From: Terripilifer sp031921685
Lineage (GTDB): Bacteria; Pseudomonadota; Alphaproteobacteria; Rhizobiales; Beijerinckiaceae
NCBI RefSeq assembly: GCF_031921685.1
Contig: NZ_JAPDHU010000002.1
Span: 806,001-870,000, forward strand
DNA length: 64,000 bases
Direction of reading: 5' to 3'
Shown here: in pieces, positions 1 through 7,273 of the stretch
Numbering within the stretch: position 1 is the first letter of the stretch
Layout: every line of letters starts with the position of its first letter
Translations under genes and position numbers: made by a program
The notes under the pieces: model-generated
Databases searched by the model: none
The model's input: the letters and a program-made list of their open reading frames with translations, nothing else
Told to the model about the DNA's origin: nothing

Positions 1-1
1 G

Positions 2-301
2 GCGCTGACGCCGTGGGACAAGCTGGTGGCGGCATTCCATCTCACCAATATCATCACCATCGTCGCGACAGTCGTGACCATGGTGGCGAGCGGCTTCGTG
101 GTCGGGCGCTTCATGAACATGTATCCGATCGAAACCGCCGTGGTGAACGCCTGCCACAGTGGGCAGGGCGGCACCGGCGATGTGGCGATCCTGACAGCGG
201 CCAACCGGATGCAGCTCATGCCGTTCGCGCAAATCGCGACCCGCATCGGCGGCGCGGTGACCGTCACAATGGTCCTGATCATTCTTGGCTATTTCAAATA
301 G
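2..301 (+). CDS. 2-hydroxycarboxylate transporter (CitS/MaeN-type), C-terminal fragment
   Basis: The gene enters from the left edge, so only about the last 99 residues are visible and the true start lies outside the window. The fragment has hydrophobic membrane segments and the stretch GGTGDVAILTAANRM followed by LMPFAQIATRIGGA, which I recognise as the conserved C-terminal signature of the 2-hydroxycarboxylate:cation symporter family (citrate and malate carriers of the inner membrane). It ends in a TAG codon just before a 196-base spacer holding two dyads. The substrate cannot be told from this part. A start at the GTG at 26 is possible on paper, but the reading frame is open to the edge and the family is far longer, so I treat it as partial. 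Confidence 0.85.
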   Translation, partial: ALTPWDKLVAAFHLTNIITIVATVVTMVASGFVVGRFMNMYPIETAVVNACHSGQGGTGDVAILTAANRMQLMPFAQIATRIGGAVTVTMVLIILGYFK

Positions 302-374
302 CCAGCATCGATCGTGATCCGCCCCTGTTGAACCATCCGCCCAAGCATGACTATAAAGGGCAACCGCGCAGAGC

Positions 375-402
375 AAATTGCGTTTCGATAGAAACGCAAT
401 TT
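375..402. terminator. Long perfect dyad, terminator-like
   Basis: AAATTGCGTTTC is followed by the loop GATA and then its exact complement GAAACGCAATTT, giving a 12-bp stem with a 4-nt loop and a run of T at the 3' side. It lies 73 bases after the transporter stop and fits a rho-independent terminator for that gene. It could equally be a protein-binding dyad. Confidence 0.5.
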
Positions 403-437
403 TGCTTAAGGTCTTTGTTTTGACGCGTCTTTGTGGC

Positions 438-454
438 GTTTGACGAAGTCAAAC
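438..454. promoter_or_regulatory. Dyad GTTTGAC-GAA-GTCAAAC, candidate operator
   Basis: A perfect 7-bp inverted repeat with a 3-base spacer sits 44 bases upstream of the hydrolase start at 498. Its place and symmetry suggest a binding site for a dimeric regulator of the hydrolase/monooxygenase operon. No regulator gene lies beside it in the window. Confidence 0.35.
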
Positions 455-497
455 TGCAAAACGCTATAGCGCGTGATAACGAACACGGGGAGGAAAC

Positions 498-1286
498 GTG
501 TCGCCAGTGGAGAGCTTCGTCGATCTCGATGACTGCCGCATCAAGATCCTGCGTGCCGGGCAGGGCGCGCCCTTGGTATTTCTACGGGGCGCCGATGCCT
601 CCGATGACTGGCGCCCCTATCTCGATGAGCTGGCGCGCCGTTTCGACGTGATCGTGCCGGAACATCCCGGTTTTGGCGGCCAGCCGAAGCCGAAATGGCT
701 CGATCGCATTGCCGACTATGCCAATTTCTATCTCGATCTCTTCGATCGCTTGGAACTCACCGGCGTGCATCTCGCCGGCCATGGCATGGGCGGCTGGATC
801 GCAGCCGAGCTTGCCACGCGCGATACGCGCCGCATTGCCTCGCTGACGTTGGTCGATGCGCAGGGCTTGTGGCTCGACGGTGTGCCGACCCTCGATACTT
901 TCCTCTGTACGGAAGAGAAGGCGATCACCGATCAGTTCCACGACACCAAACTGGCCGAGGCGGAGATCGCACGCCGGCTGGTGCCGGATAGCGAGGACAT
1001 CCGTCTGAACAATCAGGTCGTCATCGCGCAGACCACCTGGCAGCCGCGCGGCTACGATCCGCATCTGCGCAAATGGCTGCATCGCATCGACGTACCGACC
1101 TTGATCATCTGGGGCGCGGAAGATCGTTTGCTGCCGCAAGCCTACGCGCAGGAATGGGGTCGCCTCATCCCCGGCGCGCAAGTGGAAATCATCGCCGCCT
1201 GCGGGCACGTGCCGCCGATCGAGAAGCCTGCCGAATTCGTCAGCCTCATATCCGCTTTCGCCGCCGCCGAGAGGGCCGCCGCATGA
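498..1286 (+). CDS. alpha/beta-hydrolase fold protein with Gly at the nucleophile position
   Basis: This 262-residue protein has the alpha/beta-hydrolase pattern: PGFGG near residue 58, a nucleophile elbow at 93-99, an acid in WGAEDRLLP near 213 and a C-terminal catalytic histidine in CGHVPPIEKP near 239. The elbow reads AGHGMGG, with Gly96 where the catalytic serine of the usual GHSMGG should be; the codons around it read clearly. The protein may therefore be a non-hydrolytic family member, or may use another chemistry as cofactor-free dioxygenases and some lyases of this fold do. The start is GTG at 498, behind a strong GGGAGGAA ribosome site. The stop overlaps the next ATG (ATGA), so it is probably translationally coupled to the luciferase-like monooxygenase. 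The substrate is unknown. Confidence 0.85.
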   Translation: MSPVESFVDLDDCRIKILRAGQGAPLVFLRGADASDDWRPYLDELARRFDVIVPEHPGFGGQPKPKWLDRIADYANFYLDLFDRLELTGVHLAGHGMGGWIAAELATRDTRRIASLTLVDAQGLWLDGVPTLDTFLCTEEKAITDQFHDTKLAEAEIARRLVPDSEDIRLNNQVVIAQTTWQPRGYDPHLRKWLHRIDVPTLIIWGAEDRLLPQAYAQEWGRLIPGAQVEIIAACGHVPPIEKPAEFVSLISAFAAAERAAA

Positions 1287-2446
1287 AAATCTTCAACTTC
1301 CACCTGATGCCCTATGCCCATGCCGATCTGGAAGCGATCAAGCGTCTCGGCACGTCATGGATGACCTACCCGAACAGCTACTACGATCCCAAGAAGGGCG
1401 CCGATCTCTATCACGAATATCTCGATCAGCTCGAATTCGCCGATGAGCTCGGCTTTGACGGCGTCGCCGTCAATGAGCATCATCAAACTGCCTATGGCAT
1501 GATGCCGACACCCGGCGTGTTGGCGGGCGCGCTGGCACGGCGCATCAAGAACGGCAAACTGGCGATCCTCGGTCGCGCGCTGCCGCTGGTGAACAATCCG
1601 CTGACCATTGCCGAGGAATTCGCCATTCTCGACAATCTGACGCGCGGCCGTTTCATCGCCGGTTTCGTGCGGGGCATCGGCGTCGAATATCACACCATGG
1701 GCATGAACCCGGCGGAGTCGCAGGAGCGCTTCCTCGAAGCGCATGACCTGATCATCCAGGCTTGGACGCGGCCGGGGCCGTTCGCCTTCGAAGGCAAATA
1801 CTACAAGTTCAAATATGTGAATCCGTGGCCGCGTCCGTACCAGGATCCGCATCCGCCGATCTTCACGCCGTCGTCCGGTTCCTTGTCGACGATCCGTTGG
1901 GCGGCGCAGCACAGATATACCTATTGCCAGACCTTGGCGCCCATCGCCTCGGTGGCGCAGACCTTCAAGCTCTATCGCGAAGAGGCCGACAAGTTCGGCT
2001 ATCAGGCGACGCCCGATCAGTTCGCCTGGTCGAATGCGATCTACGTGGCCGAGAGCGACGAGAAGGCTCTGCGCGACGTGCGCCCGCATCTTGAAGCCTA
2101 TGCCAATGAATTTCTCACCCGCGATCCGGTGATGATGGCGCCGCCTGGTTATACCAGTGTGGAGTCGATCAAGCGCATGCGCGCGCTGAAGAGTTTCATG
2201 CAGGGCCGTTCGACGGCCGAGGACATGATCGCACGCGGTATCGTCATCGTCGGCAGTCCCAACACGGTGCGCGAGAAGCTGGCGCAATATCAAGATATGG
2301 CCGGCTTCGGCATCTCCCTCACCAAGACCCAGTTCGGCACCATGCCGCACCAGATGGTGCAGGAAAATCAGATCGCCATCGCCAAGGAAGTTCTACCCTA
2401 TTTCAAGGATCGTCTGCCGCAGCCAACCAAGGCGGCCGCCGAATAG
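1283..2446 (+). CDS. LLM-class (luciferase-like) flavin-dependent oxidoreductase
   Basis: This 387-residue protein belongs to the bacterial-luciferase-like monooxygenase superfamily, whose TIM-barrel enzymes use reduced FMN or F420 to oxidise small organics. Family marks include FADELGFDGVAVNEHH near residue 52, the segment GRALPLVNNPLTIAEEFAILDNLTRGRF near 95, and a C-terminal region with GSPNTVREKL. The length suits the class, and the flavin rather than F420 type is likely in a proteobacterium. I chose the ATG at 1283 because it overlaps the stop of the upstream hydrolase (ATGA) and matches the usual family N-terminus; a longer in-frame reading from 1073 would overlap that gene by 200 bases. 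With the hydrolase and the esterase it forms a small operon, perhaps for ester or ketone breakdown, but the substrate cannot be named. Confidence 0.9.
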   Translation: MKIFNFHLMPYAHADLEAIKRLGTSWMTYPNSYYDPKKGADLYHEYLDQLEFADELGFDGVAVNEHHQTAYGMMPTPGVLAGALARRIKNGKLAILGRALPLVNNPLTIAEEFAILDNLTRGRFIAGFVRGIGVEYHTMGMNPAESQERFLEAHDLIIQAWTRPGPFAFEGKYYKFKYVNPWPRPYQDPHPPIFTPSSGSLSTIRWAAQHRYTYCQTLAPIASVAQTFKLYREEADKFGYQATPDQFAWSNAIYVAESDEKALRDVRPHLEAYANEFLTRDPVMMAPPGYTSVESIKRMRALKSFMQGRSTAEDMIARGIVIVGSPNTVREKLAQYQDMAGFGISLTKTQFGTMPHQMVQENQIAIAKEVLPYFKDRLPQPTKAAAE

Positions 2447-2478
2447 TCTTCGAGAAAATCTCAAGGAGAGTTCTGTCT

Positions 2479-3351
2479 ATGACTTCAATGCCGGATGATA
2501 TCCGCAAGGCCATTCCGCCGCTCGGGCAGAATGCCGCGCCGGAGAACGCGTCGACGATCCGCAAGCTCTATGCGCCGCTTCTCGAAGGTTTGATGAAGGG
2601 CGTCGAGATGAAGCTCGACATTCCCTATGGCGATCACGAACGCCAGAAGATCGACGTCTATTGGAAGGCCGGCGGCAGCGGCAAGCCGGTGTTCGTCTAC
2701 ATTCCCGGCGGCGGCTTCGTCGGCGGCGACAAGCGTTCCGATCCGGTCTTCTACGGCAATGTCGGTGGCTGCGTGGCGCGCGAAGGCATGGTCGGCGTCG
2801 TCGCCAACTATCGCCTGGCGCCGGAAGCCAAATGGCCGTTAGCCGCCAAGGACGTGGAAAGCGCGGTGAAATGGGTGAAGGCGCATGCGGCGGAATTCGG
2901 CGGCGATCCGAACAAGATCGTCATCATGGGCCATTCGGCCGGCGCCGCCCACGTGGCGACCTTCCTGTTCGATCCCGATATCAACGGCGGTGACATCGTT
3001 GCCGGCGGCATGCTGTCGAGCGGCCCCTATGAAGTGCGCAAGGACGAGAGCCGCGACAACGTGCTGGCTTATTTCGGCAGCGACACGAGCCAATTCGACC
3101 GCCGCTCGCCGCTCAACTATGTGGCGAAGAGCAAGGTGCCGGTCGCGGTGTCGATCGCTGAATACGACCCGCTGCATTTGATCACGCCAGGCTATGACAT
3201 GGCACGCGCGCTCACTTTACGTGACGGCAAGGGGCCGCGTGTTCGCTGCTTCGACGGCCACAACCATTTCTCGACGGTCGCCAGCATGGGCAGCAAGGAC
3301 GACGACTTCGCCAAGGTCGCCATCGAATTCATCCGGACGTGTACGGGCTAG
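2479..3351 (+). CDS. alpha/beta hydrolase, carboxylesterase / HSL-like
   Basis: A 290-residue esterase-type protein. The oxyanion-hole motif reads PGGGFVGG near residue 76, close to the HGGG of hormone-sensitive-lipase-like esterases. The nucleophile elbow is GHSAGAAH with Ser153, the acid is probably the Asp of AEYDPLHL near 231, and the histidine is in DGHNHFST near 260. The triad therefore looks complete, unlike the first hydrolase of this cluster. There is no signal peptide, so it is probably cytoplasmic. The ATG at 2479 follows AAGGAGAG at good spacing. It lies 32 bases after the luciferase-like gene on the same strand, so co-transcription is likely. The substrate is unknown. Confidence 0.85.
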   Translation: MTSMPDDIRKAIPPLGQNAAPENASTIRKLYAPLLEGLMKGVEMKLDIPYGDHERQKIDVYWKAGGSGKPVFVYIPGGGFVGGDKRSDPVFYGNVGGCVAREGMVGVVANYRLAPEAKWPLAAKDVESAVKWVKAHAAEFGGDPNKIVIMGHSAGAAHVATFLFDPDINGGDIVAGGMLSSGPYEVRKDESRDNVLAYFGSDTSQFDRRSPLNYVAKSKVPVAVSIAEYDPLHLITPGYDMARALTLRDGKGPRVRCFDGHNHFSTVASMGSKDDDFAKVAIEFIRTCTG

Positions 3352-3496
3352 CCAGGATCAAAATTCCGCCGCCCTTGCTTTGTATCTTCTTCCCGGTTTC
3401 ATCGCGGCGCGGTCTTTGCCGCGGGGATCGGGGAGAACGAGGGAGGGGGTACGGCGCGATTTTGAGGAACAACCCCATGCAAGGGCAATTTCTCAG

Positions 3497-4099
3497 CTAA
3501 CGTAGCCGCAGGATGGCGTCGTTCAGATCGTCCGGCGTGTTGACATTGAAGAACGGGTCGAAGGGCTCTGCCGGCCAGTCGACCCGCTTGTTTTTATAGG
3601 TCTCCATCCAGGAGACGAGCCGGCGCGTGCCGCCTGACGTCAGATGTCGCCGCAAATCCTCGCGCAGACCGACGCGCCACAGCGCCACCGTCGGATGCAG
3701 GCGATCGCCACTATTGGCGACGATGATGTCCATGCCCTCGCGTGCATCCCAGAACCGCGCGGTGAGATCATCGGGCAGGAAAGGGCAATCAACCGGCGCG
3801 GTCAGCACATAGGCCGTCTCCGGATGGCTCGTCGCGCACCAGTCCATCGCCGCGAGAATGCCGGCGAGAGGACCTGGGAAGTCAGCCACCGTATCAGCGA
3901 TGACGGGCAGATCGAAAGGTTCCAACCACGCCGGATCGTCATTGCTGTTGATCGCCAGCGCCTGGCATTGCGGTGTGAGCCGCGCGATCGCATGGGCGAT
4001 GAGCGGCTTGCCGGCCAGTTTGGCGAAGGCCTTTTCGCCGCCCATCCGGCGGGCCAGTCCGCCGGCCAGCACCATGGCGCAGACCGGCGGCGGGCTCAT
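3497..4099 (-). CDS. mobA: molybdenum cofactor guanylyltransferase MobA
   Basis: MobA transfers GMP from GTP to Mo-molybdopterin, giving the guanine dinucleotide form of the cofactor in the cytoplasm. The 200-residue length is typical. The N-terminal nucleotide-binding motif is LAGGLARRMGGEK at residues 11-23, followed by KPLIAHAIARL and the metal-binding Asp in TAPVDCPFLP. The ATG at 4099 overlaps the stop of apbC by four bases, so both genes are one transcription unit. MobB is encoded 2.4 kb away on the opposite strand. The C-terminal FNVNTPDDL is also typical of the family. Confidence 0.92.
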   Translation of the reverse strand: MSPPPVCAMVLAGGLARRMGGEKAFAKLAGKPLIAHAIARLTPQCQALAINSNDDPAWLEPFDLPVIADTVADFPGPLAGILAAMDWCATSHPETAYVLTAPVDCPFLPDDLTARFWDAREGMDIIVANSGDRLHPTVALWRVGLREDLRRHLTSGGTRRLVSWMETYKNKRVDWPAEPFDPFFNVNTPDDLNDAILRLR

Positions 4100-5217
4100 T
4101 CGATCACGATGCGTGGCGCCGTGCGATTGGCGGCCTTGCCGGTGAGCGCACCGGCGACGGCTTGCGCCACCGCCAGATAGGCTTGCGCATGCGGCCCGTC
4201 GGGCGCGGTGGCGACGACCGGGCGGCCTTCGTCGGAGGTCTCGCGAATGTCCATATGCAGCGGGATTTCGCCGAGGAAGGGCACGCCGAGCTTTTCCGCT
4301 TCACGCCGCGCGCCGCCATGGCCGAAGATCGGCGAGACATGGCCGCAGTTCGGACAGCAGAAGGTCGCCATGTTCTCGACCACGCCGAGCACCGGCACGT
4401 TGACCTTCTCGAACATGGCGACGCCGCGCCGCGCATCGATCAAGGCGAGATCCTGCGGCGTCGAGACGATGACGGCGCCGGCGAGCGGCGTCTGCTGGGC
4501 GAGCGTCAGTTGCGCGTCGCCGGTGCCAGGCGGCATGTCGACGACCAGAACGTCGAGTTCGCCCCAGGCGACGTCGCGCAGCATCTGCCCGATCGCCGAC
4601 ATGACCATCGGGCCACGCCAGATCATCGCCTGCGCTTCATCGACCAGGAAGCCGATCGACATCACCTTGATGCCGAATTTCTCGTGCGGGATGATCTTGC
4701 GATTGCCGTCGATGGCGGGCTTGCCGGTGAGGCCGAAGAGTTTGGGCTGCGACGGACCATAGATATCCGCATCGAGCATGCCGACCTTGAGCCCGCTCTT
4801 GGCGAGGCCCAGCGCCAGATTGCAGGCGGTGGTCGACTTACCGACGCCGCCTTTGCCGGAAGCCACCGCAATGATGTGGCGCACGCCGGGAATGCCGGCG
4901 GCGCGCGTCGCGGCCGGCGCGGGCTTTGAGGGCCGCAGCCGCGTTTCCTCGCCGGGCGCCCGGGGCGCAGGCGCCTTTTCGGCGGTCAGGCCGACGAGAA
5001 CCTGGGTGACGCCGGGCAAGGCAGTGACGGCCCGCTCGGCCGCCATGCGCACGTCCTCGAAGGCGCGAGCTTCCTCGGGCGACACGGAAATGGCGAAAAT
5101 CACCTTGCCCTCGCGGGCCATGATATTGGTCAGGCGATCGGAAGCCGCGAGCGGCGAACCATCGGGCAGGGCCACTTTGGCGAGGGCGGCGCGGATATCA
5201 GCTTCGGTAATGGCCAA
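4096..5217 (-). CDS. apbC: ApbC/Mrp-type iron-sulfur cluster carrier ATPase
   Basis: This is a P-loop ATPase of the Mrp/Nbp35 family that carries Fe-S clusters to target enzymes in the cytoplasm. An N-terminal DUF59-like domain covers about residues 1-85, then comes a Pro/Ala-rich linker, then the deviant Walker A GKGGVGKST at about 121-129. The Walker-B-like VVDMPPGTGD and the cluster-ligating CPNC (in FCCPNCGH) follow. I chose the TTG at 5217 because it has TGGAGC at proper spacing and gives the normal family start AITEADI; another TTG at 5241 would add eight residues. It is the first gene of apbC-mobA, linking Fe-S and molybdoenzyme maturation. Confidence 0.9.
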   Translation of the reverse strand: MAITEADIRAALAKVALPDGSPLAASDRLTNIMAREGKVIFAISVSPEEARAFEDVRMAAERAVTALPGVTQVLVGLTAEKAPAPRAPGEETRLRPSKPAPAATRAAGIPGVRHIIAVASGKGGVGKSTTACNLALGLAKSGLKVGMLDADIYGPSQPKLFGLTGKPAIDGNRKIIPHEKFGIKVMSIGFLVDEAQAMIWRGPMVMSAIGQMLRDVAWGELDVLVVDMPPGTGDAQLTLAQQTPLAGAVIVSTPQDLALIDARRGVAMFEKVNVPVLGVVENMATFCCPNCGHVSPIFGHGGARREAEKLGVPFLGEIPLHMDIRETSDEGRPVVATAPDGPHAQAYLAVAQAVAGALTGKAANRTAPRIVIE

Positions 5218-5329
5218 GATGGGCTCCAGGGTCGGGCACAACCGTTATCTTGATCCGACCTAAATAGGAACGAACGGCCGATTGCAAATAGAGGCCGTGA
5301 GCCCGGCATGGCAGATACGGAATGTAGCG

Positions 5330-5557
5330 CTACCAATAATAGGCGTGTGGCCGCTTGTTCCTTGGCCAGATGACGGCCTCGGCATCAGCTCCGGCCATGA
5401 TGGCGCGCTCGATGCCAGCCGTATCGCGCCGAACGGGGCGGCGATGATAAAGAACGTCGTGCCAGGCCGGCCAACTGTTCAGCCAAAATCCTCCACGGCG
5501 CTTGTCGTGCTTCGGAAATGTTTTAGCCTTTGGTTTCTTCCTTTTGAAATTGGCCAT
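5330..5557 (-). CDS. conserved hypothetical small basic protein
   Basis: A 75-residue protein, rich in Lys/Arg at the N-terminus (MANFKRKKPKAKTF) and ending in NKRPHAYYW. The middle, RRPVRRDTAGIERAIMAGAD, looks helical and basic, and the tail with aromatic residues resembles small conserved proteins of alphaproteobacteria that I cannot assign a function to. The frame extends upstream to 5656, but the ATG at 5557 gives the natural-looking N-terminus. It lies divergently to the His-rich gene, with about 150 bases between. No Shine-Dalgarno is obvious. Confidence 0.5.
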   Translation of the reverse strand: MANFKRKKPKAKTFPKHDKRRGGFWLNSWPAWHDVLYHRRPVRRDTAGIERAIMAGADAEAVIWPRNKRPHAYYW

Positions 5558-5709
5558 GATGCTTTTGTCCGGTAGCGGAGAAACTTTGGCATCCGACGGT
5601 GGCACGATGATGGCAATCCATCGCAGCAAGACTGTCGCAGCCCGGTTCACACCCATGTCACCGGATGCGCCAAAATAGCGGTTCGTGGGGCTGCAGCAGG
5701 AGAAACTCC

Positions 5710-5916
5710 ATGTCTAAAGAAATCCACGATCACCACACCAAAGCTGCCGAACATCACGAACTCGCCGCGAAGCACCATCGCGAAGCGGCGAAGCATCATC
5801 ACGAAGGCGAGCACGAAAAGGCCGCGCATCATTCGAAGATCGCGCATGGACATGGCCTCCATGCCACCGAACATCACGAGCATGCGTCCAAGAAGCATGC
5901 CGAGCATCACGGCTGA
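5710..5916 (+). CDS. His-rich small protein
   Basis: A 68-residue, highly charged protein in which roughly a third of residues are histidine, arranged in HH pairs (KAAEHHELAAKHHREAAKHH and similar units) that repeat about every seven residues. The Ala/Glu/Lys/His composition predicts one long amphipathic helix lined with histidine, well suited to binding Ni, Zn, Cu or Co. Comparable small His-rich proteins occur in rhizobia and burkholderias, without a settled function. The ATG at 5710 follows GGAGAAACTCC. The reading frame extends upstream to 5665 but without a ribosome site. A hairpin follows the stop. Confidence 0.75.
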   Translation: MSKEIHDHHTKAAEHHELAAKHHREAAKHHHEGEHEKAAHHSKIAHGHGLHATEHHEHASKKHAEHHG

Positions 5917-5928
5917 GGCCGTGAAAGA

Positions 5929-5951
5929 GCGGGATCGTTGATCGGTCCCGC
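5929..5951 (+). terminator. Weak hairpin after the His-rich gene
   Basis: GCGGGA and TCCCGC form a 6-bp stem, with some further pairing inside, 12 bases after the stop of the His-rich gene. There is no T run, so it is at most a weak terminator. Confidence 0.3.
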
Positions 5952-5991
5952 GTCCTCCAAACGATAAGTAACCCCATGACTTAAAAGCGAT

Positions 5992-6129
5992 GACTTGCCG
6001 ACCCGCGCGGCCCCGGATACCTGAAAGGGTGTGAAAGCAATCGCATTTGCCGGGTGGAGCGGGGCAGGCAAGACGACGCTGATCGAGCGGGTCATTCCAG
6101 CTTTGCGGGTTCAAGGCCTCACAGTTTCG
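5992..6129 (+). repeat. Direct repeat copy 1: duplicated mobB leader and 5' end
   Basis: This 138-base segment aligns without gaps to 6467-6604 (offset 475), with about 16 mismatches by hand count. It covers the leader, the ribosome site and the first 33 codons of mobB. Most of the codon differences inside the reading frame are synonymous. Confidence 0.9.
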
Positions 6130-6162
6130 CTCATGCCTTGCGAATACCGGGACCAAATGTGA
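6031..6162 (+). pseudogene. Truncated mobB copy (43 codons) coupled to the downstream gene
   Basis: A GTG-started frame gives 43 residues. The first 33 match the N-terminus of MobB, including the whole Walker A GWSGAGKTT; then the sequence diverges and stops. The stop shares its last base with the ATG of the next gene (TGATG), an arrangement typical of translational coupling. It cannot be a working MobB, because the switch, Walker B and substrate regions are missing. It may now act as a leader peptide for the membrane protein, or simply be a recombination remnant. Confidence 0.75.
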
Positions 6163-6434
6163 TGCGACGCGGAGCCTATTTGCTTTATCTCTTTGCTATT
6201 CACTCGTTGTTTTCAGTTTTCTACATGTACTTCTTTTCTGACTGGAGTCTGGAAGCCTTAAGAACCCTCTATTTTTCGCAAGTATTTTTCATAGTAAATC
6301 CCTTCTGGCTTGCGCTTCCGTTCTTAGTGTTTCTAAAACCGCGTCCCAGCTATCTTGAGTTTATCTACGCGGCTGGCGTAGCGGCCTTTCTGTTTTTCCT
6401 CACTCTGGGCATGTACGCTGGCATATCGGCATAG
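6162..6434 (+). CDS. Small AT-rich membrane protein of unknown function
   Basis: A 90-residue, very hydrophobic protein starting MRRGAYLLYLFAIHSL, with about three membrane helices (roughly residues 5-22, 36-54 and 64-87). Its codons use far more A/T at third positions than the genes on either side, which suggests transfer from elsewhere. It sits exactly between the two copies of the mobB 5' segment and overlaps the truncated mobB copy by one base. I recognise no family. It could be a young or foreign gene that arrived with the duplication. Confidence 0.55.
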   Translation: MRRGAYLLYLFAIHSLFSVFYMYFFSDWSLEALRTLYFSQVFFIVNPFWLALPFLVFLKPRPSYLEFIYAAGVAAFLFFLTLGMYAGISA

Positions 6435-6466
6435 GGTCAGCTTGACCCATCCGGCATGAACACCAC

Positions 6467-6604
6467 GACTTGCCGACCAGCGCGCCCCCGGATACCTGAA
6501 AGGGTATGAAAGCAATCGCATTTGCCGGGTGGAGCGGGGCGGGCAAGACGACGCTGATCGAGCGGTTGATTCCGGCCCTGCGCGCGAAGGGACTCACTGT
6601 TTCG
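6467..6604 (+). repeat. Direct repeat copy 2: leader and 5' end of intact mobB
   Basis: This is the partner of 5992-6129. It contains the leader, the GAAAGGG ribosome site and the first 33 codons of the complete mobB gene. Both copies begin with GACTTGCCGACC and end with TTTCG. Confidence 0.9.
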
Positions 6605-7000
6605 ACGATCAAACACGCCCATCACGACGTCGATCTCGATCAGCCAGGCAAGGATTCCTGGCGCCATCGCCAGGCCGGAGCCGGAGAGGTGCTGGTCGCC
6701 ACCGGCAAGCGCTGGGCACTCCTGCATGAAAATCAGGGGCCGGAAGTCCCTCTGGCCGAGCTTCTGGCGCGGCTGAGCCCGGTCGATCTGGTTTTGATCG
6801 AAGGGTTTAAGGGCTCGCCCTGGCCGAAAATCGAGGTTTATCGGGCCGCCAACGGTAAACCGCCGATCTATCCCAACGACCCCGATGTGGTCGCCATCGC
6901 CGCCGACGTGCCTTTGCCGGACGCCGGCCGGCCGGTCGCCGCCCTCGACAATGCGGAAGCCGTGGCTGATTTGGTGCGGCGCTTCGCCAAACCGGTCTGA
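6506..7000 (+). CDS. mobB: molybdopterin-guanine dinucleotide biosynthesis adaptor MobB
   Basis: MobB is a small GTP-binding protein that assists MobA in attaching GMP to molybdopterin. The 164-residue length is normal. Walker A is GWSGAGKTT at residues 8-16, and STIKHAHHDVDLDQPGKDSWRH carries the conserved Lys-His and Asp-Gly-Lys-Asp features of the family. VDLVLIEGFKGSPWPKIEVYR is the Walker B/substrate region. The start at 6506 follows GAAAGGGT. Next on the same strand come a TusA-like gene, a DUF971 gene and a PAP2 gene with short gaps or overlaps. Confidence 0.92.
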   Translation: MKAIAFAGWSGAGKTTLIERLIPALRAKGLTVSTIKHAHHDVDLDQPGKDSWRHRQAGAGEVLVATGKRWALLHENQGPEVPLAELLARLSPVDLVLIEGFKGSPWPKIEVYRAANGKPPIYPNDPDVVAIAADVPLPDAGRPVAALDNAEAVADLVRRFAKPV

Positions 7001-7036
7001 GTTGACCGGCGCCCATGGCGCTGCCATGTCAGCCCC

Positions 7037-7273
7037 ATGAACCCGCATCTGCTTGATTTGAGCGGCCTGAAATGCCCGATGCCGGCACTGCGCACCCGCA
7101 AGGCGTTGCGCCGCCTGACGCCGGGCCATGAAATCGAGGTGACGTGCACCGATCCGATGGCGGTGATCGACGTGCCGAATGCGGTTCGAGAGGCGGGGGA
7201 CGAATTGCTCGAGACGATCCAACGGGACGCCAGCCTGATTTTTCGTATCCGCAAGGCGGAGGCGCGGTCATGA
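7037..7273 (+). CDS. TusA/SirA-family sulfur carrier protein
   Basis: A 78-residue protein with the family's signature LSGLKCPMPALRTRKAL; Cys13 of the CPxP motif is the sulfur-accepting residue. TusA-like proteins relay persulfide sulfur to tRNA thiolation, molybdenum-cofactor biosynthesis or formate dehydrogenase maturation. The place directly after mobB favours a link with molybdoenzymes, which is inference. The small alpha/beta fold continues with VTCTDPMAVIDVP and ends soon after. The stop overlaps the DUF971 start (ATGA). Confidence 0.88.
   Translation: MNPHLLDLSGLKCPMPALRTRKALRRLTPGHEIEVTCTDPMAVIDVPNAVREAGDELLETIQRDASLIFRIRKAEARS

Noticed and set aside
6054..6161. N-terminal extension of the AT-rich membrane protein into the mobB repeat
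   Set aside because: In that frame the repeat encodes an out-of-frame reading of mobB; the ATG at 6162 with the overlapping stop is a better start.
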